A program made the translations under genes and the position numbers. Positions 24,440 through 33,259 of a stretch of 64,000 bases of DNA are shown here, piece after piece (positions within the stretch are counted from its first letter, which is position 1; the number at the start of each line of letters is the position of its first letter). The notes under the pieces are model-generated. The model made no database searches. It was not told the origin of the DNA and worked only from the letters and a program-made list of their open reading frames with translations. Source of the DNA: Streptomyces sp. HNM0575 (GTDB lineage: Bacteria; Actinomycetota; Actinomycetes; Streptomycetales; Streptomycetaceae); contig NZ_JAASAG010000005.1 in assembly GCF_012726265.1 (NCBI RefSeq), positions 124,001 to 188,000 on the forward strand, given 5' to 3'.

Positions 24440-25735
24440 CTACCCGCCGCTTTGGAGGGCCCCGCCGGAAGCGGAGGGTACGAGGGCACGGACGCTCACG
24501 GCGGACAGCAAGGTCATCACGGTGGCCACCGCGAAGGCCGCCGTGAGGGAGTGGGAGGCCAGCAGGCCGCCCAGGGCGGTCCCGACGGGGAAACCGGACA
24601 GGTTCACGCTCATGGAGACGGTCATGACACGTCCGAGCCACCCGGGATCCGTACGACGCTGACGAAGCGAGAGCAGGCTGACATTGATCGGGCCCTCCAT
24701 CAGCCCGACCAGAGCGAGCCCGGCGGCGAGCGTCAGCAGCGAACCCAGAGCGCTCAACGGGAAGATGGCGACGGCCGTGACCAGCGTCGCTCCCAGCATG
24801 TAGCGGCGCTCCACTCCTGCGTGCAGCAGCTTCCCCGCAGCCAGCGCGCCGATCGCCCCGAACAACCCTGCCACGGCCCACATCAGACCTGTGTAACGGT
24901 CGGCCGACCGGCCGTCGCCGAGCCAGGCGGCCACGGCCACCGGGACGATGACGATCAGCATGCCCGAGGCCACCTGGTACAGCGAATAGGACACAGCCAG
25001 ACCACGCAGGGTGGCGTTGCGCAGCAGGTACGTGATCCCTTCGCAGGCCGAGCGCAGCAGCCGCCGCTCGCCGGACACCGGAGGGGCGAGGGCCCCGCCG
25101 CGCAGCAGCGCCAGGCTGAGCGCGGCGAGTACGTACATGCCTGCCACGCACAGCAGCGTGGGGTCGGGACCGACAAGAGGGAAGAGGACACCGGCGACGA
25201 GCGGCGCACCCACCTCGATGATCGAAAAGGTGCTCAGGTCAAGGGCGTTGGCCTTGTCGTAGGCGGTTTCCGGAACAAGGCGGGGGAAGAGGGTGCGTAT
25301 GCCGCCGGTGGACAGCGGGCTGGTCAGCGAATAGAGCGTCAGCAGCACGAACAGCAGGGGGACGGTGAGCAGTCGGGAAATCGACAAGGCCGCGATGCCG
25401 CCGATGAAGACCGCGCTGCATACCATGTCGAAGCCCACCGCGCGCACGGCTCCCATCCGGTCCAGCACAGCTCCGGCGACGGGACTGATCACGAATCCCG
25501 GCAGTGCCAGGAAGAAGCCGCTCAGCCCTGCGACAGCGGCCGAGTCGAACCGGGCGATGACGTAGAGGACGATGACGTACAGCAGCATGGAATTGGCGAG
25601 CCGGGACGCGGAAGCGGCCACCAGCAGCTGCGGCACGTTGCGGGAGATGAGTACGCGTCGATAGGAAAGCGGGCGCACCGCTGCCCTCTTGGCCTGCTCA
25701 TCATCGGTCGCCGTGCCGTCTCGCGCTTCCATCAC
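24440..25735 (-). CDS. MFS transporter (12 TM, MDR-like)
   Basis: 431 residues. A cytoplasmic N-terminus is followed by twelve predicted membrane segments; the loop between TM2 and TM3 reads GAVLDRMGAVRAVGFD, the standard MFS motif position, and the middle loop is GERRLLRSACEGITYLLRNATLR (DUF/MFS_1-type bacterial exporter pattern seen in antibiotic efflux carriers). The start is GTG 25735 or the adjacent ATG 25732. It begins 24 bases after the GH32 gene on the same strand and so could be cotranscribed with it. Substrate unknown; efflux or sugar uptake are both possible. Confidence 0.88.
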   Translation of the reverse strand: MMEARDGTATDDEQAKRAAVRPLSYRRVLISRNVPQLLVAASASRLANSMLLYVIVLYVIARFDSAAVAGLSGFFLALPGFVISPVAGAVLDRMGAVRAVGFDMVCSAVFIGGIAALSISRLLTVPLLFVLLTLYSLTSPLSTGGIRTLFPRLVPETAYDKANALDLSTFSIIEVGAPLVAGVLFPLVGPDPTLLCVAGMYVLAALSLALLRGGALAPPVSGERRLLRSACEGITYLLRNATLRGLAVSYSLYQVASGMLIVIVPVAVAAWLGDGRSADRYTGLMWAVAGLFGAIGALAAGKLLHAGVERRYMLGATLVTAVAIFPLSALGSLLTLAAGLALVGLMEGPINVSLLSLRQRRTDPGWLGRVMTVSMSVNLSGFPVGTALGGLLASHSLTAAFAVATVMTLLSAVSVRALVPSASGGALQSGG

Positions 25736-25759
25736 CGTTCCAGTCTGCGACTCAGCCGC

Positions 25760-28210
25760 TCAACTGACGGTCAGATTCTGCGCGATGGTGTTCGCCGCGA
25801 AGGCGTTCACGCCGAACAGCCCGTCGGTGTAGGTGTCGTCGGTGGCGTCGATGACCGGGTCGTTGCCGTTGTCGAGATGGATGCGGATGCGGTTGCCGTT
25901 CGTGTGCACCTTCAGGTGGTGGGTGCGTCCTTCGACGATGGTCGTCTTGAAGGTCGCGATATCGCGTCCCGGGCGCCAGAGTTTGACGGCGCCGGTCGTG
26001 TCGATGTTCGCCGTGTATCCCGCTCCTGTCCCGTTCGCGCGAAAGGTGAGGCCCGTGGCGGTGCCGTTGGTGACGGTGAGGTCGCCCTGGTAGGTGAAGT
26101 CCGTGCCGGTGCGGTCGCTGAGGTAGAAGCCGTCCTGCGCGCTGCGGCCGTGCAACCCGTCGGGTTCGACGGTCCACGTACCGGCGTACGGGGTCCACCG
26201 TCCCGCGGGGAATGCCGCGAAGCCGCCTGATCCGGTGTCGAGGTTCTGCACCGTGGCGGTGCCGCCGTAGACGTGCGCTCCGAACTGCCCGTCGGTGTAG
26301 GTGTCGTCGGTGGCGTCGATGACCGGGTCGTTGCCGTTGTCGAGATGGATGCGGATGCGGTTGCCGTTCGTGTGCACCTTCAGGTGGTGGGTGCGTCCTT
26401 CGGCGATGGTCGTTTTGAAGGTCGCGATGTCGTGTCCCGGGCGCCGGAGTTTGACCGCTCCGCTGGTGTCGATGTCCGCCGTGTATCCGGCGCCCGCCTC
26501 GTCGGCGCGGAAGGTGAGACCACCGGCCCGCGCGGATTCGAGGCGGATGTCGCCCTGGTAGGTCGCGTCGCTTCCGCCCGTGGCGCTGAGGTAGAAGGCG
26601 TCACCGGAGGTGGACGCCTGCTTGCCGCCGCTGACGTCGGTCCATGCTCCGCTCACCGCGTGCCAGGGACCCTTCAGGTTGCTCTGAAGCGTGGACTGGC
26701 CGGTGCCCCAACTGCTGCCTAGGCGCCTCAGGGTCGCGCTGTCCAGCGTCACCGTCCCGCCGACGGAGAACAGCCCGATGCCCTGGCTGTCAGCGGAGGA
26801 ATCGAAGAAGGCGTTGTCGGAGAGGGAGTACAGGCCGCCGTCGGCGAAAATCTCCAACTGCCCCCGGTCCACGAGGATGCGCATCGCGATTCTGCCGTCT
26901 CTCGGCTCGAGCGGCTTGCCCTGTAGCGTCCGCGCCTCGGTGTCGTAGACGACCTTGCGGTCGGCGGTTCCGTCCGGGCGAAGGTGCAACTCGAAGCCGA
27001 ACTGCCTGGCCGTCGCGCCCCTGAGGTCGAACTGCGCCGTCAGTTCATAGGTGTCGGCCCTGACGCCGGCGAGGAGGTTGCCCTTCCCGGCGGTGTCGAC
27101 CGTCGTGTTCTTCCAGGTCCTCATGTCCGAGGCGAGGGAGGTGAGTTCGGCGACGGGGGTGCGGGTGATGCGGGGGCCGTCGGGGCTGGTCACCAGGGCG
27201 AGCGCCGCCGGGAAGGTGGCGTTGCCCGTCCAGGTGCTGCCCTCGTTGCCGCCCTGCCAGGCGATCTGCACCGTGCGTCCGTCGGGTGTGTTGGTGAACG
27301 TCTCCGCTGCGTAGAAGCCGCCGCCCGCGTGGGTGGTGCCGAGGTCCATCAGCTGCGGCTGCTGCCAGTCGGTGGTGAAGGTCTCTCCGTCGAAGGAGCC
27401 GACGACGTACTGGCTGGACGCGGACGTCAGGATCCAGCGGCGCCGTCCCGCATCGCCGTCCAGGTCGAGCGGGTACAGGTCAGGGCACTCGAAGAGCCAT
27501 GGGGCGCTGAAGCGACTGGCGAACGTCCAGTGCAGAAGGTCCGGCGAGGTGTGGACGTCCACCCCGTTGCCGCCCTGCGAGGACCACACCACCATCGCCC
27601 AGCGCTGCCGGGCCGCGTCCCAGAACACCTTCGGGTCGCGGCTCTCGTCGGGGATCTCGATGACCTTGCGGCCCTTGTCGTACTCCTGGAAGGTCCGCCC
27701 GTCGTCGTTGCTGTAGAAGACGCTCACGCCGTCGGTGTTGGAGAAGACGACGATCGGGTCGAGCGAACCGGTCTTGAGACCCGAGGTGTTGTCCCTGTCG
27801 TCGACGCCGCCGCCGGAGAAGAGCGTGCCGTGATGGACGCCGGGCTCCAGCGCGACCGGCTTCTGCGTCCAGTGGACCAGGTCGGGGCTGGTGGCGTGGC
27901 CCCAGTGCATGGTGTCCCAGGACAGGCCGTGCGGATTGTGCTGGTAGAAGAGGTGGTAGTGCCCGTTGGCGTGGACGAGGCCGTTGGGGTCGTTCATCCA
28001 GCCGGAGCGGGAGCTGAAGTGGAACCGGCCCCGGTACGGCTCGTCGTAGGCGGTCGGCGGGTAGGGGAACTCCGGGTAGTCCGGCACGCCGCCGGTGACG
28101 GCCGGTGTGCCGGCCCGTAGCGCGGCCGGCGAGACGGACACGCGGCGGGCGAAGGTCGGTGTGCCCGGCAGGAGCGCGGCCAGGGAGACGAGCAAGGCTC
28201 TTCGACGCAC
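25760..28210 (-). CDS. Secreted GH32 fructan hydrolase with duplicated C-terminal module
   Basis: 816 residues from GTG 28210. A signal peptide (RRRALLVSLAALLPGTPTFA) precedes the five-bladed GH32 domain with nucleophile Asp in SGWMNDPNGLVHANG, transition-state Asp in DESRDPKVFW and acid/base Glu in LFECPDLYPLD. A GH32 beta-sandwich follows to about residue 520. It should release fructose from levan, inulin or sucrose outside the cell. The last about 300 residues are two concanavalin-like modules (each with LTFRA, GAGYTA, VKL.RPG, HHLKVHTNGNRIRIHLDNGN). The modules share a 116-bp perfect DNA repeat. The gene is followed 24 bases later by the MFS gene. Confidence 0.95.
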   Translation of the reverse strand: MRRRALLVSLAALLPGTPTFARRVSVSPAALRAGTPAVTGGVPDYPEFPYPPTAYDEPYRGRFHFSSRSGWMNDPNGLVHANGHYHLFYQHNPHGLSWDTMHWGHATSPDLVHWTQKPVALEPGVHHGTLFSGGGVDDRDNTSGLKTGSLDPIVVFSNTDGVSVFYSNDDGRTFQEYDKGRKVIEIPDESRDPKVFWDAARQRWAMVVWSSQGGNGVDVHTSPDLLHWTFASRFSAPWLFECPDLYPLDLDGDAGRRRWILTSASSQYVVGSFDGETFTTDWQQPQLMDLGTTHAGGGFYAAETFTNTPDGRTVQIAWQGGNEGSTWTGNATFPAALALVTSPDGPRITRTPVAELTSLASDMRTWKNTTVDTAGKGNLLAGVRADTYELTAQFDLRGATARQFGFELHLRPDGTADRKVVYDTEARTLQGKPLEPRDGRIAMRILVDRGQLEIFADGGLYSLSDNAFFDSSADSQGIGLFSVGGTVTLDSATLRRLGSSWGTGQSTLQSNLKGPWHAVSGAWTDVSGGKQASTSGDAFYLSATGGSDATYQGDIRLESARAGGLTFRADEAGAGYTADIDTSGAVKLRRPGHDIATFKTTIAEGRTHHLKVHTNGNRIRIHLDNGNDPVIDATDDTYTDGQFGAHVYGGTATVQNLDTGSGGFAAFPAGRWTPYAGTWTVEPDGLHGRSAQDGFYLSDRTGTDFTYQGDLTVTNGTATGLTFRANGTGAGYTANIDTTGAVKLWRPGRDIATFKTTIVEGRTHHLKVHTNGNRIRIHLDNGNDPVIDATDDTYTDGLFGVNAFAANTIAQNLTVS
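25819..25934 (-). repeat. 116-bp direct repeat, copy A (in GH32 gene)
   Basis: Identical base for base to 26287-26402, at a distance of 468 bases (156 codons). Flanking sequence of the two modules differs in many places, so the identity is local. Confidence 0.95.
26287..26402 (-). repeat. 116-bp direct repeat, copy B (in GH32 gene)
   Basis: Partner of 25819-25934. Recombination between the copies would delete exactly one module in frame. Confidence 0.95.
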
Positions 28211-28353
28211 GTGAACCCACCCTCTGAATTAGGGCATGGACATGCCATCACGCTGGATGATGGGACTGCTCGCCCGACTCGTCAACGTATGAGACAAGCC
28301 GCATCCGGCCGCACGCACGGGATTCCGTCCGCAGGTAGTTACATCTGCTTGAT

Positions 28354-28366
28354 TAACCTATGGTTA
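28354..28366. promoter_or_regulatory. Operator TAACC-TAT-GGTTA before marR
   Basis: Perfect 5-bp inverted repeat with 3-base spacer, seven bases before the ATG of the MarR gene. Typical size and place for a MarR autoregulatory site. The stretch 28330-28372 is AT-richer than its surroundings and holds the likely promoter. Confidence 0.6.
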
Positions 28367-28372
28367 GCACCC

Positions 28373-28834
28373 ATGAAGAAAGTGCCAACGGGGGCGGGGC
28401 CGAGGTCCGGCGATGCCGCGGAGGTGGCGGCCGCGCTGCGGCTGGTCGTCGGGCGCATCGCCCGCCGCGTGCGACAGGCCCACAGCGTGGGGGAGTTGAC
28501 GCTCTCCGAGGTCTCCGTGCTCGCGCGGCTGGACCGGGACGGTGCCGCGTCACCGGGCTCGCTCGCCGAACTGGAGCGGGTGCGTCCGCAGGCCGTGGCC
28601 TCCACGCTCGCCGCGCTGGAGGAGCGGGGCCTGGTGGTCCGGCGGCAGGACGCAGCCGACGGGCGACGGGCCGCCATGTCCGTGACCGAATCGGGGCGAG
28701 GGCTGCTGGCCGACCGCCGGTCGGAATCCGTACGGCTGCTGACCGACGCGATCGAGGAGGAGCTCACGCCCTCCGAGCGCCGGACGCTGCACTCGGTGCT
28801 GCCGCTCCTGGAACGCCTGGCGGAACAGCTGTGA
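28373..28834 (+). CDS. MarR-family regulator of the adjacent efflux pump
   Basis: 153 residues from ATG 28373. It reads AAEVAAALRLVVGRIARRVRQ, then the winged helix LTLSEVSVLARLDRDGAASPGSLAELERVRPQAVASTLAALEERGLVVRRQ and the wing DAADGRRAAMSVTESGRGL. It overlaps the MFS gene start by 4 bases (GTGA), so the two are translationally coupled: the classic arrangement of a drug-sensing repressor and its efflux pump. It is divergent from the GH32 gene with 162 bases between. The operator TAACCTATGGTTA lies directly before it. Confidence 0.93.
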   Translation: MKKVPTGAGPRSGDAAEVAAALRLVVGRIARRVRQAHSVGELTLSEVSVLARLDRDGAASPGSLAELERVRPQAVASTLAALEERGLVVRRQDAADGRRAAMSVTESGRGLLADRRSESVRLLTDAIEEELTPSERRTLHSVLPLLERLAEQL

Positions 28835-30846
28835 CGACGGGACGGCCCAACGGGCCCGGCGCTTCGGGCACTTCGAGTCCCTCCGGCTCCGCGGGCGCCT
28901 CCGGGCCCGCCCCGGTGGACGGGCGCTACAAGTGGGTCGCGCTGTCCAATACGACGCTGGGCGTGCTGATCGCGGCCATGGACGGCTCGATCGTGATCAT
29001 CTCCCTGCCGGCGATCTTCCGCGGCATCGGCCTCGACCCGCTGCTGCCCGCCAACATCGGCTATCTGCTGTGGATGATCCTGGGATACCTGCTGGTCTCC
29101 GCGGTGCTCGTCGTCGTGCTCGGGAGGCTCGGCGACATGTACGGGCGCGTGCGGATGTACAACATGGGCTTCGCGATCTTCGCGTGCGCGTCGCTGGCCC
29201 TCTCCCTCGATCCGCTGCGCGGCGGGGGAGGCGCCCTGTGGCTCATCGGGTTCCGCGTCGTGCAGGCCTTCGGCGGCTCGATGCTCACCGCGAACTCGGC
29301 GGCGATCCTGACCGACGCCTTTCCGGCCCGCCAGCGCGGCATGGCCCTCGGCGTCAACCAGATCACCGCGCTGGCGGGCCAGTTCCTCGGGCTGCTCGCC
29401 GGAGGACTGCTGGCGACCGTCCACTGGCGCGCGGTGTTCTGGATCAGCGTCCCGATCGGGGTGGTCGGCACCTTCTGGTCGTACCGCAGTCTGCGGGAGA
29501 CCGGCTCGCGCAGGCCGGGCCGCATCGACTGGATCGGCAACCTCACCTTCACCGTGGGGGCCGGCGGGCTGCTGGCCGCCATCACCTACGGGATCCAGCC
29601 CTACGGCGGCCACTCCACGGGCTGGACCAACCCCTGGGTGCTGGGCGGACTCGCTGCCGGCGTGGGGCTGCTCGCACTGTTCTGCGTCGCCGAGAACCGG
29701 GTCGCCGAACCGATGTTCCAGCTCGGGCTGTTCCGCGTCCGCGCGTTCGCCGCCGGCAATCTGGCGGCCCTGCTCACCGCGATCGCCCGCGGCGGCATGC
29801 AGTTCATGCTGATCATCTGGTTGCAGGGGATATGGCTGCCGTTGCACGGCTACGAGTTCGAGAGCACGCCGCTGTGGGCCGGGATCTTCATGCTGCCCCT
29901 GACGGTCGGGTTCCTGATCGCCGGGCCGCTCTCCGGTCATCTCTCGGACCGCTTCGGGGCGCGGCTGTTCTCCACCACCGGACTGCTGCTGGTGGCCGCC
30001 GCGTTCGTCGGCCTCCTCGCGATGCCGGTGAACTTCGCGTACCCGGCGTTCGCGGGTCTGCTGCTGCTCAGCGGGCTGGGCCAGGGCATGTTCTCCGCCC
30101 CCAACACCTCCGCGATCATGGGCAGCGTCGCACCGGAGCAGCGGGGGGTCGCCTCCGGCATGCGCTCGACGTTCCAGAACTCGGGCACCGCGCTGTCCAT
30201 CGGGCTCTTCTTCTCGCTGATGATCTCGGGTCTGGCCGGCTCGCTGCCCGGGGCCCTGGAGAGCGGTCTGCGCTCGCACGGCGTGCCCGCGGGCACGGCC
30301 GGTCACGTGGCCGAACTGCCCCCGGTGAGCACGCTGTTCGCCACCTTCCTCGGCCACAACCCGATCGGGCATCTCCTCGGGCCCAGCGGCGTGCTGGAGC
30401 GGCTGCCCGAGCACGCGGTGCGGACCCTGACGGGCACCCGCTTCTTCCCCGAACTCGTCTCCGGAGCCTTCCACCACGGGCTCGTCACGGTCTTCAGCGC
30501 GGCCACCGCGATGGCTCTCGTCGCCGCGCTCGCCTCCGGGCTGCGTGGACGCCGCGGCGCGGAGCCGTACGGCAAGGAGCCGTACGGCAAGAGTCCGTAC
30601 AGCAAGGGGCCCGGTGGGAAAGGCCCCGGTGGTAAGGGCCCCGGCGGCGAGGGGCCGGGCGTCACGGATCCGGACGGCGAGGGGCCGGGCAGCAAGGACT
30701 CGTACGGCGAGGACTCGTACGGCAAGGACTCGTATGGCGAGGACTCGTACGGCAAGGGTTCCGGCGGTGACGGGGCTCCCGCCCGGTCCGGCGGGAACGA
30801 CACCACGAAAGGACAGCAGGAATGGCCAAGAGCGCCCTTCTCGTAA
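28831..30846 (+). CDS. DHA2-family (14 TM) MFS drug exporter
   Basis: 671 residues from GTG 28831. A low-complexity N-terminus (about 30 residues) precedes 14 membrane segments: LGVLIAAMDGSIVIISLPAI (DHA2 motif D1-like), VLGRLGDMYGRVRMYN (motif A), FRVVQAFGGSMLTANSAAIL (motif C region), then SMRSTFQNSGTALSIGLF-like SGMRSTFQNSGTALSIGLFF. It is a proton-coupled exporter of the EmrB/QacA type. The last about 90 residues are a hydrophilic repeat tail (PYGKEPYGK, GPGGKGPGGKGPGGE, DSYGEDSYGKDSYGED), which is unusual for the family. The start is coupled to the MarR gene; the stop lies 25 bases inside the next gene. Confidence 0.93.
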   Translation: MTTGRPNGPGASGTSSPSGSAGASGPAPVDGRYKWVALSNTTLGVLIAAMDGSIVIISLPAIFRGIGLDPLLPANIGYLLWMILGYLLVSAVLVVVLGRLGDMYGRVRMYNMGFAIFACASLALSLDPLRGGGGALWLIGFRVVQAFGGSMLTANSAAILTDAFPARQRGMALGVNQITALAGQFLGLLAGGLLATVHWRAVFWISVPIGVVGTFWSYRSLRETGSRRPGRIDWIGNLTFTVGAGGLLAAITYGIQPYGGHSTGWTNPWVLGGLAAGVGLLALFCVAENRVAEPMFQLGLFRVRAFAAGNLAALLTAIARGGMQFMLIIWLQGIWLPLHGYEFESTPLWAGIFMLPLTVGFLIAGPLSGHLSDRFGARLFSTTGLLLVAAAFVGLLAMPVNFAYPAFAGLLLLSGLGQGMFSAPNTSAIMGSVAPEQRGVASGMRSTFQNSGTALSIGLFFSLMISGLAGSLPGALESGLRSHGVPAGTAGHVAELPPVSTLFATFLGHNPIGHLLGPSGVLERLPEHAVRTLTGTRFFPELVSGAFHHGLVTVFSAATAMALVAALASGLRGRRGAEPYGKEPYGKSPYSKGPGGKGPGGKGPGGEGPGVTDPDGEGPGSKDSYGEDSYGKDSYGEDSYGKGSGGDGAPARSGGNDTTKGQQEWPRAPFS

Positions 30847-31424
30847 TGGACGTGCAGCAGGGCATCGTGGACCGCATCGGAGGGGACGGCGACGGCGGCT
30901 ACCTCGGCGGGCTGCGCCGGGCCACGGACGCGGCACGCCGCTCCGGGATCCAGGTGATCCACGTCGTCATCGGGTTCCGTGCGGGCCACCCCGAAGTGAG
31001 CCCGCGTAACGCGTCGTTCAGCGCGATCGCCCGAAGCGGTGGCGGCGGCTTCGCCGAGGGCGACCCGGGCGCGGAGATCCACCCGGACGTCGCGCCGGTG
31101 GCGGGCGACATCGTCGTCACCAAGAAGCGGGTCAGCGCCTTCGCGGGCAGCGACCTCGACGTGGTGCTCAGGGCCGGGGGCATCGACGGTCTCGTCCTCA
31201 CGGGCATCGCCACCAGCGGTGTCGTGCTCTCCACCCTGCGCCAGGCCGCGGACCTGGACTTCGCGCTCACCGTTCTCGCCGACGGCTGCCTGGACGGCGA
31301 CGAGGAGGTCCACCGCGTGCTCACGGAGCGGGTGTTCCCCAGGCAGGCGGAGGTGACCACCGTCGACGAGTGGGTGGCCGCGACGGAGAAGGCGGGCGCG
31401 GATCCGTCGGCGTCACATCCCTGA
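30822..31424 (+). CDS. Isochorismatase-fold protein without the usual cysteine
   Basis: 200 residues from ATG 30822, overlapping the exporter end by 25 bases. Isochorismatase-like fold: ALLVMDVQQGIVDRI (catalytic Asp), IQVIHVVIGFRAGHPEV, VVTKKRVSAFAGSDLDVVLRAGGIDGLVLTGIATSGVVLSTLRQAADLDF, LADGCLDGDEEVHRVL. The conserved Lys is present, but where cysteine hydrolases have a VCV cysteine this protein has SGVV, so it cannot be a nicotinamidase-type thiol hydrolase. It may be an isochorismatase-like hydrolase that does not use Cys. It is the third gene of the marR-MFS operon. Substrate unknown. Confidence 0.88.
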   Translation: MAKSALLVMDVQQGIVDRIGGDGDGGYLGGLRRATDAARRSGIQVIHVVIGFRAGHPEVSPRNASFSAIARSGGGGFAEGDPGAEIHPDVAPVAGDIVVTKKRVSAFAGSDLDVVLRAGGIDGLVLTGIATSGVVLSTLRQAADLDFALTVLADGCLDGDEEVHRVLTERVFPRQAEVTTVDEWVAATEKAGADPSASHP

Positions 31425-31866
31425 CACCGGCGGTGAACTGTCCGTCGCCACCAGGACCGTGAACGGCACCAGGTCGGCGACTCCGAGGCAGAGCCCCGCC
31501 GCCACTATTCGGAATGCCGGTTGAGCGCCCGCCGTCGATTCGGTCGACACCGTTGTGAGAGGCGGTAGTTGGCGCGTCTGCGCATCCGCGCGTCTGCGCG
31601 TCTGCGCGTCTGCACATCCGTCCGTTTGTGACGCCTGCGGGTGCGTGTGGGTGCGCGGGTGCGCGCGTGACGGGGGCGCGCGTGACGGGGCGCGCGGGCC
31701 CGCCCGTCGGCAGGCCGCCGTAGAGCCGTGTTTTCCCTCGGGTTCGTGCATGCGTCCGCGTCAAGTGGTGACGCGTGCTGACGGACGGATCGGGCGGGCC
31801 CTGCGTACGGACCGGATCGCTTTCCCTAGGGTGACGTGCAGGAGCGCCGTGATCGGAGGTGAAGCG
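31425..31866. other. Repeat-rich intergenic region
   Basis: 442 bases without a supported gene. It contains a run of GCGTCTGCGC-type decamers (31572-31620), a GACGGG/GCGCGC-rich run (31670-31705) and GATCGGAGGTGA, the ribosome site of the next gene. A T-richer patch (31500-31560) may hold a promoter. No stable terminator was recognised. Confidence 0.5.
31572..31620. repeat. Imperfect decamer tandem repeat
   Basis: About five units of GCGTCTGCGC / GCATCCGCGC in a row, non-coding. Probably a slippage-prone simple repeat. Confidence 0.75.
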
Positions 31867-32667
31867 GTGCGCAGAGAGCACGGCCGGGGCGAGGGCCCGG
31901 ACGACGGTCCCGAGTACGGCCGGGACGCGGAGGAGGGAGGCAACTCGGCGGCGCCGGCGGAGAGTTCCGTCTCCGTCTCGGAGATCACCGCGGAGCTTCG
32001 CAGCGGCCCTCTGGAGCAGCTTCCCGCCCGGCTGTGCGCGGCCTGCGTACGGGTGCTGCCGGTGGCCGGTGCCTCGATCTCCGTACTCGGCGGCAGCGGT
32101 GCTCGCGTGACGCTCTCGGCCAGCGACGAGTCGGCCGCCCGGCTCGCCGAGATCCAGTACAGCCTCGGTGAGGGGCTCTGCCGGCAGGCGATCGAGCTGC
32201 GCGCGCCGGTCTCGGCGAGCGATCTCACCCAGGGCCGGGACGTACACCGCTGGCCGCTGTTCGCGCGGCAGGCGGTCGCGGCCGGAGCCGACTGCGTCTT
32301 CTCGATCCCGCTGGACATGGCCGGGAGCGTCATGGGGACGCTGGATCTCTACGGCGCTTCTCCCAGAGCGCTGCCCGGCGACGCCATGCGTCTCGCGCTG
32401 CGCGCCGGGGACGCCGTCGCCCTGGCGCTCTCGGTGTCGCACCTCAGGCAGCCGGACGCGGCGGACCCGGGCCCGGCCTGGGTGACAGAGCCCGAGGCCG
32501 GCCATGAGGAGGTCTTCAAGGCCACCGGAATGCTCATGGTCCGGCTCGGCGTCGACGCCGACACCGCCATGGCCAGGCTCCGCGGGCGCGCCTTCGCACT
32601 GGACAGGACGGTCACCGAGGTGGCCAGGGACGTCATCGACCGCACGGACGACTTCGGTATCCGGTGA
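31867..32667 (+). CDS. GAF-ANTAR RNA-binding transcription antiterminator-type regulator
   Basis: 266 residues from GTG 31867, with GGAGGTGA at 31855-31862. Acidic N-terminus, then a GAF domain (residues about 40-195: LEQLPARLCAACVRVLPVAGASISVLGG, SASDESAARLAEIQYSLGEGLC, ADCVFSIPLDMAGSVMGTLDLY), then an ANTAR domain from about 215: EEVFKATGMLMVRLGVDADTAMARLRGRAFALDRTVTEVARDVI. ANTAR domains bind paired hexaloop RNA hairpins and promote antitermination. The gene is followed 36 bases later by a broken relative. No target RNA hairpin pair was recognised nearby. Confidence 0.93.
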   Translation: MRREHGRGEGPDDGPEYGRDAEEGGNSAAPAESSVSVSEITAELRSGPLEQLPARLCAACVRVLPVAGASISVLGGSGARVTLSASDESAARLAEIQYSLGEGLCRQAIELRAPVSASDLTQGRDVHRWPLFARQAVAAGADCVFSIPLDMAGSVMGTLDLYGASPRALPGDAMRLALRAGDAVALALSVSHLRQPDAADPGPAWVTEPEAGHEEVFKATGMLMVRLGVDADTAMARLRGRAFALDRTVTEVARDVIDRTDDFGIR

Positions 32668-32702
32668 CCAGGGCTCGCGGTTGCGCTTGCGGAAGGCGGA
32701 TC

Positions 32703-33175
32703 ATGAGCCGTGAGCAGCAGGTGAGCCGAGCGTTCGTGGCCATGGCCGGCACTGCCGCGGAGGACCTCACGGGCCCCTGCATGGAGTGCTACCAGCGGAA
32801 CCGTCCCTTGGACGTGCCCCGGCCGGAAGAGGTCCTCACCCGCCTTCAGAGCGCGCTCGCGTTCAAGGCGACGCTGGAGGCGGCGCTGGCCGCGATTCGC
32901 GGGCCGCGCCCGCGAGTTGGGCATCCACTCCATGCTGTGCTGCCAGTTCCCCGGCGAACCCGGCATACATGCCGCGCTCAACATCCACGGCAAGCGGCGG
33001 CATGTCTTCGACTCCCTCGCCATCGAGACGGCCACGGTCTTCGCCGCGCATGCGCCACGGCATCGGCTCACGGGAGGCGTTCGAGATGCTCGTGAAGGTC
33101 TCCCAGCACACCAATGTCAAACTACGGGACGTGGCCTCCGACTTCGTGAGCACCCGAAAGCTTCCGGCGACCTGA
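32703..33175 (+). pseudogene. Decayed GAF-ANTAR gene
   Basis: Three frames carry pieces of one GAF-ANTAR protein in the correct order. The first is MSREQQVSRAFVAMAGTAAEDLTGPCMECYQRNRPLDVP (from ATG 32703), which already lacks most of the first half of GAF. The second is RWPRFAGRARELGIHSMLCCQF to GKRRHVFDSLAIETATVFAAHA, about 32880-33045. The third is RHGIGSREAFEMLVKVSQHTNVKLRDVASDFV, ending at stop 33173-33175. Two frameshifts and at least two deletions separate them. It is a paralogue type different from the intact neighbour (closer to the HGI-SREAFEML ANTAR class), so it is not a simple tandem copy. Confidence 0.8.
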
Positions 33176-33259
33176 GCGGGGGGCGGGGGCGGGCGCCGCG
33201 AACGCCGTAGGTAGTGACGGCTGTTGACCACTGACGGATGGGCTCAAAGGGGGGTTTGG

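Noticed and set aside
28339..30936. 865-codon minus-strand frame over the marR-MFS operon
   Set aside because: Product is rich in Arg/His/Gln/Gly with no domain; the plus strand encodes two well-defined proteins.
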